A stretch of DNA of 64,000 nucleotides from Algoriphagus sp. (GCF_029254265.1 NZ_JAQWXX010000047.1:1-64000), one strand, 5' to 3'. Positions 51,993 through 61,980 are shown, counted from the first letter of the stretch. Notes: generated by a model not told the origin, from the letters alone. Program-made: numbers and translations.

Positions 51993-54512
51993 TTATTTTT
52001 CCATCACGACTTGCGTTGGCTTTGCCAGTTCGTGAATAGGATCCAAATCTACCACGTAAACACTTCTTCCATGCGTTCCAACCACAAGGTCATTTTCTCG
52101 GTTTTGGATGGTCATGTCATAAATGGCTACGTTTGGAATGGCTCCTTGGAATAGATTCCAGTTATTGCCTCCATCCATCGTTATATAAAGTCCATGGTCT
52201 GTTCCTAAATACAGGATAGCTTCATTCACTTTATCCTCTACGATAATGTTGGTGGATTCATCTGGGAGATTTCCTTTGATCGCTGCCCAAGTCTTTCCAT
52301 AATCTGTGCTTTTATACACGTAGGTGGCAAACTCATCACTACGATAGCCATTGAGGGTTACATAAACCAATCCTTCCTGGTGGCTCGAAGGTGCAATGCT
52401 GCTCACCCAGCGATCTTGAGGCAAACCAGCATTCAAGCTGGTCCAGTTACCACCGTTGTTTCGAGTGATCCAAACATTTCCATCATCCGAACCTGCGTAG
52501 ATCGTTCCAAACTCCAATGGAGATTCTTCTACTACAGAAAGGGTCGCATAAGGAACGTTTCCGCTTTTTTGATTTTTTGTCAAGTCAGGAGAGATGCGCT
52601 TCCAAGTATTTCCTTGATCCAAACTTTGATATACATATTGCGAAGCCATGTATACGATGTCCTGGTTGTGGTAGCTGAGTTCAGCAGGTGTTCTCCAGTT
52701 GTATCGATTAGGAGCGGTGCCGATTTCATGACCTGGAGTGATAAACTTCCGCTGACCAGTGGTCTTATCGATACGGAAATACATCCCAAATTGGGAACCC
52801 GTATACACAATATTATTATCCCGGGTATCGACTGCTACCACCATTCCATCTCCTCCCATCAGCGATTCCCAAGGATCAGACGGATCATTGGTCGACTTAC
52901 CAAACCAAACGCCGTTATCCTGCATTCCGCCATAGATATTGTAAGGTTTGGCATCATCTGTCATGATTGAGTAAAACTGTGAGATCGGCATCTGAGTATT
53001 CATGTGATCCCAAATCGCTCCTCCGCCATAGCTTCGGTAAAGTCCGCCGTCATTCCCCAATAAAATATGCTTGCTATCTGTTGGATTGATCCACATGGAT
53101 TGGTGATCAGAGTGAGGTCTGCCAACTGAGTCGGTTCTGCTGAAGTTTTTACCTCCATCTCTGGAAACCAATAAGGGAACACCCAAGACGAAAATCTCAT
53201 CTTCGTTTTCAGTATTTACCCGGATTTCGCCAAAGTAGTATCCATAAGAATTGTAAAGTCGGCTGATATCTGATTCAGAAACCTTTTTCCAAGATTTACC
53301 GGCATTCTCAGATCTATAGATTTCTGCGCCAATCACCGCACCATCAAACATAGCGGCATTTGCGTCAACAGCTTCACCATTGTAGTTGGCAATCTGTGAA
53401 GTGGTGATTTTCCCTGTTTTTAAGAGACGCTTTACTTCTTCTGCAGTGTAAATAGTGGCAAATCTGTTTGATCTTAGAAAAGTATCTAACCTTTTATCTT
53501 CAAGTCCTAAAGCTTCTTCCGTACTCATGGTTTTGAAATCTTCAAATTTCAAAGCGTTCTCATCTGGCTTTGCTCCACGCTGTCTTGGCGCTTCAGGCGC
53601 TTTGTCGGATTTAGCTTGGTTATCTAGCAAGGCATAAACCACATCTGGATTGCTCTGGCTAAAGTCAAAACCGATTCTTCCTACAAATTCGTCCTGTGGG
53701 AACCCATCCACTGATTTTTTCCAGGTATTTCCACCATCCTCAGATCTCCAGATAGATGATCCTTTTCCATTGCCAATGAAATCATGAGCCTGACGGAATC
53801 TCTCCCAGCTTGCAGCCAAAAGGACATCAGGATTTGAAGGATGAATTTTGATATCAATGATTCCTGTATTGTCATCGATGTAAAGTGTCTTTTTCCAAGT
53901 CTTGCCACCGTCGGTGGTTTTGTACAGACCACGCTCTTTATTTTTCGAATAAAGTCCACCCATTGAGCCTACCCATACGACATCCGGATTAGTCGGGTGA
54001 ATTTGAATAGAACCGATATGCTGCGAATGAGGCAAACCCATCATCGTCCAGGTTTTGCCTGCGTCTGTGGATTTGTAGATTCCAGCTCCTGCATAAGTTG
54101 ATCGGCTGGAATTGTCCTCACCGGTTCCAACCCAGAGAATATCATTATTAGATGGAGAAAGAGCCATATCGCCAATACCCAAGGCTCCTTGATGATCAAA
54201 AATTGGAGCAAAGGATTGACCATTGTCCTCGGTTTTCCAAACTCCGCCAGAAGCTGCTGCTACATAAAATGTGTTTTGATTTTGAGCGACTTCGATATCC
54301 ACGATTCGTCCGGACATATTGGTCGGACCTACGTTTCTGGCTTTGAAGTCTTTCAGTGGAGTGGAGGAAAGCAGGGCTGCATGTTTCTCCATCGATTCGA
54401 TTAATGCCTTTTCTGTAGTTGGCTTGATATCCTGAGCTTGAAGATTTGCTCCGGTAGTCAGTGCCAGGAATCCTGAAGCGATCAGAATTCGAAGGGTAGT
54501 GGTTTTTTTCAT
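51993..54512 (-). CDS. Large BNR/Asp-box (VPS10/sortilin-like) secreted protein
   Basis: 839 aa from the ATG at 54512, chosen because it starts a signal peptide (M-K-K-T-T-T-L, ending A-Q); the frame upstream is long but unsupported. At least ten Asp-box motifs, for example S-T-D-A-G-K-T-W, T-T-D-G-G-K-T-W, S-E-D-G-G-N-T-W and T-M-D-G-G-N-N-W, define two beta-propellers. A charged insert with R-Q-R-G-A-K lies in the middle. Such proteins are annotated as glycosyl hydrolases, but no catalytic residues are evident. 88 bp downstream of the four-lipoprotein array. Confidence 0.83.
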   Translation of the reverse strand: MKKTTTLRILIASGFLALTTGANLQAQDIKPTTEKALIESMEKHAALLSSTPLKDFKARNVGPTNMSGRIVDIEVAQNQNTFYVAAASGGVWKTEDNGQSFAPIFDHQGALGIGDMALSPSNNDILWVGTGEDNSSRSTYAGAGIYKSTDAGKTWTMMGLPHSQHIGSIQIHPTNPDVVWVGSMGGLYSKNKERGLYKTTDGGKTWKKTLYIDDNTGIIDIKIHPSNPDVLLAASWERFRQAHDFIGNGKGSSIWRSEDGGNTWKKSVDGFPQDEFVGRIGFDFSQSNPDVVYALLDNQAKSDKAPEAPRQRGAKPDENALKFEDFKTMSTEEALGLEDKRLDTFLRSNRFATIYTAEEVKRLLKTGKITTSQIANYNGEAVDANAAMFDGAVIGAEIYRSENAGKSWKKVSESDISRLYNSYGYYFGEIRVNTENEDEIFVLGVPLLVSRDGGKNFSRTDSVGRPHSDHQSMWINPTDSKHILLGNDGGLYRSYGGGAIWDHMNTQMPISQFYSIMTDDAKPYNIYGGMQDNGVWFGKSTNDPSDPWESLMGGDGMVVAVDTRDNNIVYTGSQFGMYFRIDKTTGQRKFITPGHEIGTAPNRYNWRTPAELSYHNQDIVYMASQYVYQSLDQGNTWKRISPDLTKNQKSGNVPYATLSVVEESPLEFGTIYAGSDDGNVWITRNNGGNWTSLNAGLPQDRWVSSIAPSSHQEGLVYVTLNGYRSDEFATYVYKSTDYGKTWAAIKGNLPDESTNIIVEDKVNEAILYLGTDHGLYITMDGGNNWNLFQGAIPNVAIYDMTIQNRENDLVVGTHGRSVYVVDLDPIHELAKPTQVVMEK

Positions 54513-54600
54513 AGGATGCTTTTGATAAAAACGAATATAAACAATCGCGGGCAAACTCGGAGGAGATTGCCCGCTAGTGGATAAGTAGGGAGATAAATGG

Positions 54601-55767
54601 TTATTTCTGCACCAATCTTGTTTTGTAGAAAACGACATAATCTTTTTCTACTTCTTGATAATCTGGAGAAAACCAAATTTCTTCTTCTGAAACGAACTCG
54701 TAGACGAAACCCAATCCTTTAGGTTTTTCAATGATTGGGCTGACTGACTTTCCGTCAAAAAGAACGAGGCCATTGGTATTGACATCTGTCATTTTTTGAT
54801 ACCCGGCATCTTGGTCTTTTTTGATTAGATCAAATATGTCCTGATACTCCGCCTCGGTTAAGCCTCGACTGTAGTTGACCAGAAACCGGTTTTTTTCTGT
54901 TCGGTGAAAGGAATTAATTGCTCCACCATAAATATCCTTTGACTCGTATATTCCAAATTTATCCGAGTCTTTAGGTTCTTTTTCAATAAATTCCTGAAAG
55001 GGGATCTTTCGGATCGATGCAGGACTATCTAAGTTAGAAAAGTGATAGCCGTAAATCACGGGTTCATTTCGAAAAGCTACAAAGAGCGAGTCGTCTTTCC
55101 GTGCTAGTGCGGTAGAATAGCTGATGTTTAGATAACTTTTTTCACCAGAACTAAATTTTGAGGCTTTTGGGAAAGGCATTTCAGGAGAAAACTGACCACT
55201 TTTTAGATCAAGAACTTCCACTTTCCTGACTTGAGTTTGAAATTCTCTCCCCTCTACGCCGAACTCATCTGCTATTCTTCCTTCCCATGGATAATAAATC
55301 TTTTCACCATAGCTGATTAGCTTATTGGAATACGGAATAATCAAAGAAGAGCTGGGGTTAAAATCTGGAAGAAATGTCCGCGTCGCTTCCCCAGAGAGGG
55401 AGTAAAGGTAGAATCCTCGAAAAGCGGGAATTACTATCTCTTCACTATTCAAAAACCTTGGTAATCCTGATCTTCCTTGTTGATAGAATCCTGGCCCATC
55501 TCCTTTTTTAGTGTATTTATGAAGGATTGCTCCTTGTGAATTAGTAACAAAGAGGGTATCCGTCTGTTGGCCAATCAATAAAAAAGTCTTTCCATCTTCA
55601 CTGATATCAGCCAAATACAAATTTCCAAGATAATCCACCACCAAGGAATCATAGATTTCAAATTCCAGAGTTTGCTCCGAAAGAGGAGTGATGAGGATTT
55701 TGGACTCTTTGCTCTGGCAGGAAAAGAGAGCGATAAACGAAACGAATATGATAAATGGGTTTTTCAT
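54601..55767 (-). CDS. Beta-propeller-like lipoprotein, DUF4221-type (array member 4)
   Basis: 388 aa. Lipobox L-F-S-C (C17). Mature protein: D-S-L-V-V-D-Y-L-G-N, later many short beta repeats with G-D-G-P-G-F and ending V-V-F-Y-K-T-R-L-V-Q-K. The fold resembles a six-bladed propeller, but I cannot name the function. It overlaps the preceding paralogue by 4 bp (ATGA). Closest to member 3: a 32-bp stretch near the N terminus is identical (55637-55668 and 56797-56828), pointing to recent duplication or gene conversion. Confidence 0.72.
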   Translation of the reverse strand: MKNPFIIFVSFIALFSCQSKESKILITPLSEQTLEFEIYDSLVVDYLGNLYLADISEDGKTFLLIGQQTDTLFVTNSQGAILHKYTKKGDGPGFYQQGRSGLPRFLNSEEIVIPAFRGFYLYSLSGEATRTFLPDFNPSSSLIIPYSNKLISYGEKIYYPWEGRIADEFGVEGREFQTQVRKVEVLDLKSGQFSPEMPFPKASKFSSGEKSYLNISYSTALARKDDSLFVAFRNEPVIYGYHFSNLDSPASIRKIPFQEFIEKEPKDSDKFGIYESKDIYGGAINSFHRTEKNRFLVNYSRGLTEAEYQDIFDLIKKDQDAGYQKMTDVNTNGLVLFDGKSVSPIIEKPKGLGFVYEFVSEEEIWFSPDYQEVEKDYVVFYKTRLVQK

Positions 55768-56930
55768 TTTTGTACCAACCGAGTTTTGTAGATAATGGAG
55801 TAATCTTTTTCGGATTGAGAGAAATTGAGCGAAAACCAGATTTCATCCCTAGATATAAATTTATTTATATACCCCAGTTGTTCAGGTTTCTCAATGATGG
55901 GACTAATGTCTTTTCCATCAAAAAGAACCAAGTCTCCTTCGTTTTTTTCACCTGCGAGTTGGAACATTTTATCAAAATCTGTCCCTGCATCTGAGATTAC
56001 TTGCTTAGCATCATCATCAGTAAGCCCGCTAAGGTAATTTATCAGAAACAAGCCGTCAGGCATCGGGATTACCTTATTTATAGTTCCAAAGAAGAAATCT
56101 CTAAAGTTGAATTGACCACTAATGGTTTTTTCCGAGGGATTTTTTTCAAGAAAAGTAGGGAATGGAATAGTTTTCACGGAAGCAGGGGTGTCCAAATTCG
56201 TCAGTGAGTATCCAAATAGTTTAGGCTCTGTTCGGAAATTAATAAAAAGTGTATCTCCTAGCAGTGCCAAATTAGAATAAAGCTCAAGTTGGCCATATTC
56301 TTCCGTTGCACTACTCAATTTGGAAGCTTGAGGAAAAGGAGTGAAAGATTGGAAATTTCCAGATTCTAAGTCTAGCACTTCAACTTGCTTTGATTTTTGC
56401 TGAAGCGCTAAGCCTTGCTGACCAAGATCTCCATAGCGACCTAAAAGACTCATGTAAACTTTATTTCCCTTCACAAAATGAGTTTCATTAGAAGGAATTA
56501 GCAATTGTGACATTCCGGTAAAGTCAGGATTATACTTCCTTAATAGCTCCCCTTGCAAAGAATACTGATAAATTCCCTGACTACTAGGAATCAAATAATT
56601 CTTATTATCAATAAATTTTGCAACCCCAGATCGATTGCCAAGGATATTTTCAGGTCCCTCGCCAGTTCGTTTATATTGATGTAGAATAGATCCGCTTGCA
56701 TCAGTGACAAAAATACTATCAGTGTTTTGATCGATAAGTAGAAAATGAGATTCATCAGGACTGATATCCATTAGCGTCACATTCCCCAAATAATCTACCA
56801 CCAAGGAATCATAGATTTCAAATTCCAGGTTTTGCTCTGAAAGGGGAGTGGTAGGAATTTCAGGTTCCTTGCTTTGGCAAGAAAACATCACCAGTGTAAG
56901 TGCAGCTAAAATTAGGAGTTGGTTTTTCAT
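55764..56930 (-). CDS. Beta-propeller-like lipoprotein, DUF4221-type (array member 3)
   Basis: 388 aa, same length as member 4. Lipobox M-F-S-C (C18). E-F-E-I-Y-D-S-L-V-V-D-Y-L-G-N-V follows soon after, and the C terminus reads I-I-Y-K-T-R-L-V-Q-K. Overall layout and many block motifs match member 4 (G-E-G-P-E-N, P-F-P-Q-A-S-K-L-S-S). It overlaps both neighbouring genes by 4 bp. Likely anchored at the outer membrane. Function unknown. Confidence 0.72.
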   Translation of the reverse strand: MKNQLLILAALTLVMFSCQSKEPEIPTTPLSEQNLEFEIYDSLVVDYLGNVTLMDISPDESHFLLIDQNTDSIFVTDASGSILHQYKRTGEGPENILGNRSGVAKFIDNKNYLIPSSQGIYQYSLQGELLRKYNPDFTGMSQLLIPSNETHFVKGNKVYMSLLGRYGDLGQQGLALQQKSKQVEVLDLESGNFQSFTPFPQASKLSSATEEYGQLELYSNLALLGDTLFINFRTEPKLFGYSLTNLDTPASVKTIPFPTFLEKNPSEKTISGQFNFRDFFFGTINKVIPMPDGLFLINYLSGLTDDDAKQVISDAGTDFDKMFQLAGEKNEGDLVLFDGKDISPIIEKPEQLGYINKFISRDEIWFSLNFSQSEKDYSIIYKTRLVQK

Positions 56931-58063
56931 TTTTTTACCAATTGGAGTTTGTAAAAAGTGAGGTAGTCTTGCTCTTCGCCAAGGTATTCGTCATCTCGAA
57001 GGGCATAGAAAGGCTTTTCAAGAGACTCGATGTTAAGAATATGCTTAATGGAATTTGGAATGGTTATTTCATTTGACCAGACAGAATCAGCATTTATGAA
57101 TTTTAAAATATGCCGTTGAAACTCTCCATATTTTGGGAAATTTTTTGGGTTTTTCAATTCATTTTGAGTAAAAATTTCCTCGCTAATCCCTTCAGTATAA
57201 GTGACGAAAATCCCATCGGGGCGAGGATAAAAACCTGAGATCCGACCATCTAGCATACGATACCTAGAGATGTATTCATAAGGCTTGGAGTGCTCTCCGT
57301 TGTCAAAGAAAACCGACGGAGAGAATGAAAAAGTCCTAATGTATTTGAATTCGTTAGCCATATCATAGATATGGATTAGAGGTTCATTATTCAAAACCAG
57401 ATATAATTTATTATTGACTATTCCGAAGCGTAAATTTGCTCTTTCATAATATTTGTCAGTTGTATATCTAGAAGTCGAAGGCAATTTTATAATTGGTTCT
57501 GCTTCTCCACTTGTGAGATTTAGCTTCTCCAGTAGGAAATGATCTCTGAAGAAAAATGGATCATATTGATCTGCTCCATCCCTTCCAGGATACCAGGCGA
57601 TTAGGTGGCCATTCCATGGTTCGAAATTTCTCCCAAAAGACATCCCCTCATTTGAGATTGACAGGAATGGCATATCAACTTGTTTACTCAGTGTAAGGTC
57701 AGGATTGAATTCATAAAGCCAGCTTAAGAAACTCATTCCATAGAGTTTTCCCCGTTCATCATAGCGCAGTGTCGTAGGATAAATTACTGCTCCGGGACCT
57801 TCTTTTGGATAAGATTGCTGATTTAGAATCTCACCTGTTTCGTCAAATTCTACTAGACTATTTGGTTTAAAATCAAAAATCACACCTTTTCCATTTCTGA
57901 ATTCTCCACCACTAACGCTCCCCAGATAATCCACCTGAATAGAATCCAAAATCATCAGTTCCCACTCATTGGAATCTTCTTTTGCCAATGAACTCTTATC
58001 TGCTTCTCCACATGAAAATAGTGTAAGCGCAAGTGCAGCTATTTGTAAGAGTTGGTTTTTCAT
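56927..58063 (-). CDS. Beta-propeller-like lipoprotein, DUF4221-type (array member 2)
   Basis: 378 aa. Lipobox L-F-S-C (C18). More divergent than members 3 and 4, but keeps the scheme I-L-D-S-I-Q-V-D-Y-L-G, G-P-G-A-V-I, I-K-L-P-S-T-S-R-Y-T and terminal F-Y-K-L-Q-L-V-K-K. Overlaps members 1 and 3 by 4 bp. It is probably extracytoplasmic and may bind a ligand or polymer like its paralogues. Confidence 0.7.
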   Translation of the reverse strand: MKNQLLQIAALALTLFSCGEADKSSLAKEDSNEWELMILDSIQVDYLGSVSGGEFRNGKGVIFDFKPNSLVEFDETGEILNQQSYPKEGPGAVIYPTTLRYDERGKLYGMSFLSWLYEFNPDLTLSKQVDMPFLSISNEGMSFGRNFEPWNGHLIAWYPGRDGADQYDPFFFRDHFLLEKLNLTSGEAEPIIKLPSTSRYTTDKYYERANLRFGIVNNKLYLVLNNEPLIHIYDMANEFKYIRTFSFSPSVFFDNGEHSKPYEYISRYRMLDGRISGFYPRPDGIFVTYTEGISEEIFTQNELKNPKNFPKYGEFQRHILKFINADSVWSNEITIPNSIKHILNIESLEKPFYALRDDEYLGEEQDYLTFYKLQLVKK

Positions 58064-59253
58064 TTTTGTACCAGTTTGAATTTATAAATCCGAAGAAAAT
58101 CCTCCTCTTCTTCTTCATTTGGAGCTTTTTCCATCCAGAGATAACCACCTCCCGAAGTAAAACCTGCTCGGTTTACGCCTTTTGGAAATGGAATTTCAGC
58201 TTCCAGTTTTAGAGTTTTTTGGTCAAAAATTAGGATCCCTTGTGGTAATTCTGCTTCCAGTTTTTCATAAAGTGCTCCCGCTTCTTCAGCTTTTCCTTGC
58301 TCCCAAAGTGCATCCGCCTCTTTCATTTTTTCAGGATCCATGCCAGGATAATATTGCGCTAAGATTTTCCCATCTACTAAATGAATATTTCGGATCGCTG
58401 GCGTACTCCCATTTAGGGTAACTGATCCTTCGGAAAACTCGGAAAAAGCCTTTGACTCCAATGGCTCATAACCGGGAATTGAAAAACTCACCATGGTATC
58501 AAGCACAGTTCCTTCAGGAGATAGGTCATACACATATAGCTTTTGCTCCGCTCCCAGACAAATGTAAAGTTTGCCATCTTTTGCCTCGAATGCAGGAGAA
58601 TAGTCACTTTCATAGTAACCTGTACCATTTAAAAACATACTCCCTTCTTCAAAAGGAATGATTTCTTTGGCTGTATTTGATTCCGGATCGATAAGCTCTA
58701 GTGCCTTAAAAGAAGTATAAAATTTCATTTCCCCTTGGAAGCTGTCGTGAGATCTAACCGATTTGGAAAGCAGGTAATCTTTCCCATCTAGTTTTGTGGA
58801 TTCGGTTGATTTACCTGGAAAAGTCATAAAACCCGCCATTCCGACGGACTCAGGGTGATCGATTTTTTGGATCATATTTCCTTCCAAATCATATAGAAAG
58901 ATGCCCTTCATCCCCATCACCACGATTTGATCTGATTTAAACAAGCCGGGAACTTCCATCATAAACCCGTAAGCATCGGGAGTATCTTCTTTTTTAGAAA
59001 ATCTAGATATAATTTCACCTTTTTCATCAGTGGTGATGAGATCGCTGCTGGCGAAATCATAAAACAGAAACTTGCTGGCATCAGGGCTTACATCAGCGAT
59101 CAATGGATCTCCCAAAATCTCCAAATCCAAGGAATCCAATAGTTCCAATGTATAAGAAGGTGGAGCACTCTCTAAATCGCTTTCTGTGGATTTTCCACAA
59201 GAAGAGAACAGGCATACTGCTAAAATCAAAATAAAAAAAAATCGAGTTTTCAT
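58060..59253 (-). CDS. Beta-propeller-like lipoprotein, DUF4221-type (array member 1)
   Basis: 397 aa, the first gene of the array. Lipobox F-S-S-C (C19). L-D-S-L-D-L-E-I-L-G-D-P-L-I-A-D-V-S-P-D-A and terminal I-Y-K-F-K-L-V-Q-K keep the family pattern. It has a longer acidic and Gly-rich middle part than the others. About 117 bp of intergenic DNA, which should hold the promoter, lie upstream. Overlaps member 2 by 4 bp. Confidence 0.7.
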   Translation of the reverse strand: MKTRFFFILILAVCLFSSCGKSTESDLESAPPSYTLELLDSLDLEILGDPLIADVSPDASKFLFYDFASSDLITTDEKGEIISRFSKKEDTPDAYGFMMEVPGLFKSDQIVVMGMKGIFLYDLEGNMIQKIDHPESVGMAGFMTFPGKSTESTKLDGKDYLLSKSVRSHDSFQGEMKFYTSFKALELIDPESNTAKEIIPFEEGSMFLNGTGYYESDYSPAFEAKDGKLYICLGAEQKLYVYDLSPEGTVLDTMVSFSIPGYEPLESKAFSEFSEGSVTLNGSTPAIRNIHLVDGKILAQYYPGMDPEKMKEADALWEQGKAEEAGALYEKLEAELPQGILIFDQKTLKLEAEIPFPKGVNRAGFTSGGGYLWMEKAPNEEEEEDFLRIYKFKLVQK

Positions 59254-59368
59254 GCTATAGTTGGTTTGCCTAAATATAAAAAGCCAAACCGCAAACTAAA
59301 AGTAAAAACTAGTTTAAAAATCTGTTTTGCTAAAATCTTCTTTTTGATTCTAAGAATTAATTTAAGTC

Positions 59369-59405
59369 AAAAAAAAACCTTCGAGAGGTTGAACCCTCGA
59401 AGGTT
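59369..59405 (-). terminator. Terminator of the GMC oxidoreductase operon
   Basis: A 10-bp stem (59376-59385 with 59396-59405) with a T tract on the minus strand, five bases after the stop of the small-subunit gene. Confidence 0.9.
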
Positions 59406-59410
59406 GGTGA

Positions 59411-60112
59411 TTAGATCAAGTTGCCATCGGCATCCCATTCCGCTACCCTTCCCCGATCCTCGGGTTTCAGGTAGAGGGACAAGTATTGCTCGGGGAGAGA
59501 AACGCCGTGTTTTTGCATTACTTCAGCTGGAACACCATCCCATACATTAGCTTTATTTCCCAGATAGTCCATGTATTTCCATCCGGCTTCAGTAGAGAAG
59601 AATCCCGTTGCAGCAAAATTCCGAACTAGGTTAAACCATTTTACTCCGCCTTCAAACTCAGGCTTTGCAGTGTCCGGCCAAGCGACATCATCAATGATTT
59701 CCATGATCTGATCTTGGTTGAGTTCTAGAAATGTCTTTCCAAACCGCTCATCCGCTTCGTAATCCAGCCACATCAAACCACCTCGCATAGGAGTCTGATT
59801 GGATGGCTGATCGATCATCATGAAGTCGATGAAGTCCACTGTTCCTACTTCGGAGGCAGCTGGGGATTCAGCATCTTTTGGCATTACGATATCTACAAGG
59901 ATAGTCATCTTTTTCTTTTCTTCTTCCGTGAAAAAGTGCTCGGCCATCAGTTTTTGATCGCGAAGTACTTCCTCGTCAGTTCGACCTCCAATGGTACCAC
60001 TTACTGGGGGAGGAGGGGGGATTTTTTGTGCATCGGGTGTACAATTGGTCAATAGTAGCCCCGTTCCGATTGAACCAGTGAATAGCAGTTTTAGATTTTC
60101 TCTTCTGTTCAT
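59411..60112 (-). CDS. Gluconate 2-dehydrogenase subunit 3 family lipoprotein with Tat-type signal
   Basis: 233 aa. N terminus N-R-R-E-N-L-K-L-L-F carries a twin arginine (R3-R4), followed by a hydrophobic segment and a lipobox-like L-L-L-T-N-C (C24). The body (E-H-F-F-T-E-E-E-K-K-K and F-I-D-F-M-M-I-D-Q-P-S) fits the family's helical small subunit that escorts a flavoprotein dehydrogenase. It is encoded 3 bp after the GMC enzyme, which has no signal of its own, so a Tat-hitchhiker complex is likely. Confidence 0.85.
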   Translation of the reverse strand: MNRRENLKLLFTGSIGTGLLLTNCTPDAQKIPPPPPVSGTIGGRTDEEVLRDQKLMAEHFFTEEEKKKMTILVDIVMPKDAESPAASEVGTVDFIDFMMIDQPSNQTPMRGGLMWLDYEADERFGKTFLELNQDQIMEIIDDVAWPDTAKPEFEGGVKWFNLVRNFAATGFFSTEAGWKYMDYLGNKANVWDGVPAEVMQKHGVSLPEQYLSLYLKPEDRGRVAEWDADGNLI

Positions 60113-60115
60113 GGC

Positions 60116-61858
60116 TTAGATATTTTTTTGTTTCAATTGCTCAATAATGAAATCTGATGTTCTCCAGCTCAAAGCCAAGATGGTCCAAGTTGGGTTCTTA
60201 TCTGCCTGAGAAACAAATGTTCCCGCATCGACTACGAATACATTTTTACAATCATGTACTTGAGAATTAGAATTACATACAGAAGTCTTTGGATCATTTC
60301 CCATTCTGGAAGTGCCCACTTCGTGGATGATTCTCCCTGGAGCAGCAAGTCCGTATTTTGTATCGGCACCTGGTTTAGTTCCTAATAAAGTTGCACCAGC
60401 ATTGGTCAAAATTTCTTCGAAGGTGTCCTGCATGTGTTTGGCTTGAAGAATCTCTTGATCGGTCCAGTTATAGTTGAATCGAAGTACAGGGATACCATAT
60501 TTATCAACCACATTTGGGTCTATTTCGCAGTAATTATCATAGCGAGGGATACTTTCACCTCTACCTGACATTCCCAAGGTCGAGCCATAAAGTGAACGAA
60601 TATCTTTTTTCAACCCTTCTCCATAGCCACCGTTGGGACTAGGCTTTCCAAACTCGTCTATCACGTACTTTCGCATGGTATTCATTCCCATTCCAGAGCC
60701 ATAAGAAGGTTGACCCATTCCACCCCAATATTCGATGTGGTAGCCACGTGCAAAATCTAATTTTTTGTTATCGAGCCACCACGGAGTGTACATGTGCATG
60801 CCACCAACTCCGTCTTCATTGTATCGATCTCGATTAATTAAATCAGGCATGATTCCCATTCGGTCAGCTCCAGTTGAATCGTGTAAGTAACGTCCAAGAG
60901 TTCCGGAACTAGCTCCGATTCCATCGGGGAAAGCTTTGGATTTGGAATTCATGAGAATTCTTGAAGACTCACAAGCAGAAGCTCCAAGTACCACGACTCT
61001 GGACTTGAGCTTGTATTCCTTCATATCTACTTTGCTGACAAAAGAAACTCCCGTGGCTTTTCCGGTATCATCTGCAGTTACTTTTCGCACCATACTATGG
61101 GTGTAAAGATCCACTTTACCTTTCTTCATCGCAGGATGAACTAGGCAAGTTCCTGCAGAGAAATCTGCATAAGCCTGACATGCTCTGTTACATTGATTAC
61201 AGAAAAAGCAAACACCCCGCTCGTTATTTATCGGTCGGGTAAGCATCGATAAACGTGATGGGATCATCGGAATTGCAGCTTTATCCGTTCCTTTTTTGAT
61301 TAAAAGTTCGTGCAATCGAGGCTTTGGAGGTGGAAGAAAAAAACCATCCGGTTCATTATAGATGCCCTCTTTTGTTCCAAAAACCCCAATAAGTTTATCC
61401 ACTTTATCATAATATGGCTTAACATCTTCATAGCCAATAGGCCAATCATCCCCTAAACCATCCATACCTCCTCGCTTAAAATCATTCGGCCCGAATCGAA
61501 GGGAGATTCTGCCCCAGTGATTGGTTCGACCACCGACCATTCTAGATCTGAACCAGTCGAACTGAGTTCCATTTTTTCGGGTGTAGGGTTCTCCTTCGAT
61601 ATCCCAACCACCGATTGCCGCATCAAAATCACCAAAAGGACGAATTCGAGTACCAGCTCCTCTTCGGATTGATTCCCATGGTGGACGTAGCTGAGTTCGA
61701 TCCTCTTCTTTAGCAGGATCAAAGTCCCCACCAGCCTCTACAACTGCCACAGATAGGCCTGCTTCGGATAATATTTTAGAGGCCATTCCTCCTCCTGCCC
61801 CGGAGCCTACTATGATCACGTCATAAGCCTCTCCTGAATTTTTTATTTGAAAGCTCAT
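60116..61858 (-). CDS. GMC-family FAD oxidoreductase with a CX2CX2CX3C motif
   Basis: 580 aa. FAD-binding V-I-I-V-G-S-G-A-G-G-G-M-A-S at 15-28, G-G-R-T-N-H-W-G-R, and the C-terminal H-E-V-G-T-S-R-M-G with later N-P-T-W-T-I (His/Asn active site). Unusual: C217, C220, C223 and C227 in the order CX2CX2CX3C, a potential iron-sulfur ligand set, with another Cys at 238. It is probably a sugar or polyol dehydrogenase. It has no signal peptide and is paired with the Tat small subunit. Confidence 0.9.
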   Translation of the reverse strand: MSFQIKNSGEAYDVIIVGSGAGGGMASKILSEAGLSVAVVEAGGDFDPAKEEDRTQLRPPWESIRRGAGTRIRPFGDFDAAIGGWDIEGEPYTRKNGTQFDWFRSRMVGGRTNHWGRISLRFGPNDFKRGGMDGLGDDWPIGYEDVKPYYDKVDKLIGVFGTKEGIYNEPDGFFLPPPKPRLHELLIKKGTDKAAIPMIPSRLSMLTRPINNERGVCFFCNQCNRACQAYADFSAGTCLVHPAMKKGKVDLYTHSMVRKVTADDTGKATGVSFVSKVDMKEYKLKSRVVVLGASACESSRILMNSKSKAFPDGIGASSGTLGRYLHDSTGADRMGIMPDLINRDRYNEDGVGGMHMYTPWWLDNKKLDFARGYHIEYWGGMGQPSYGSGMGMNTMRKYVIDEFGKPSPNGGYGEGLKKDIRSLYGSTLGMSGRGESIPRYDNYCEIDPNVVDKYGIPVLRFNYNWTDQEILQAKHMQDTFEEILTNAGATLLGTKPGADTKYGLAAPGRIIHEVGTSRMGNDPKTSVCNSNSQVHDCKNVFVVDAGTFVSQADKNPTWTILALSWRTSDFIIEQLKQKNI

Positions 61859-61980
61859 TAGATAAATTTTTTTAACAAGTTATTAAGATAGGATAAAAAA
61901 TTCGAGGATCGAAATTGATTTATAGAATTGATAATTTTCCTCTAAAATCGAAAAGGTGGATCTTCCTTTCTTGACAATAG

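Noticed and set aside
54513-54638. N-terminal extension of the BNR-repeat protein
   Set aside because: It would precede a complete signal peptide and has no family support.
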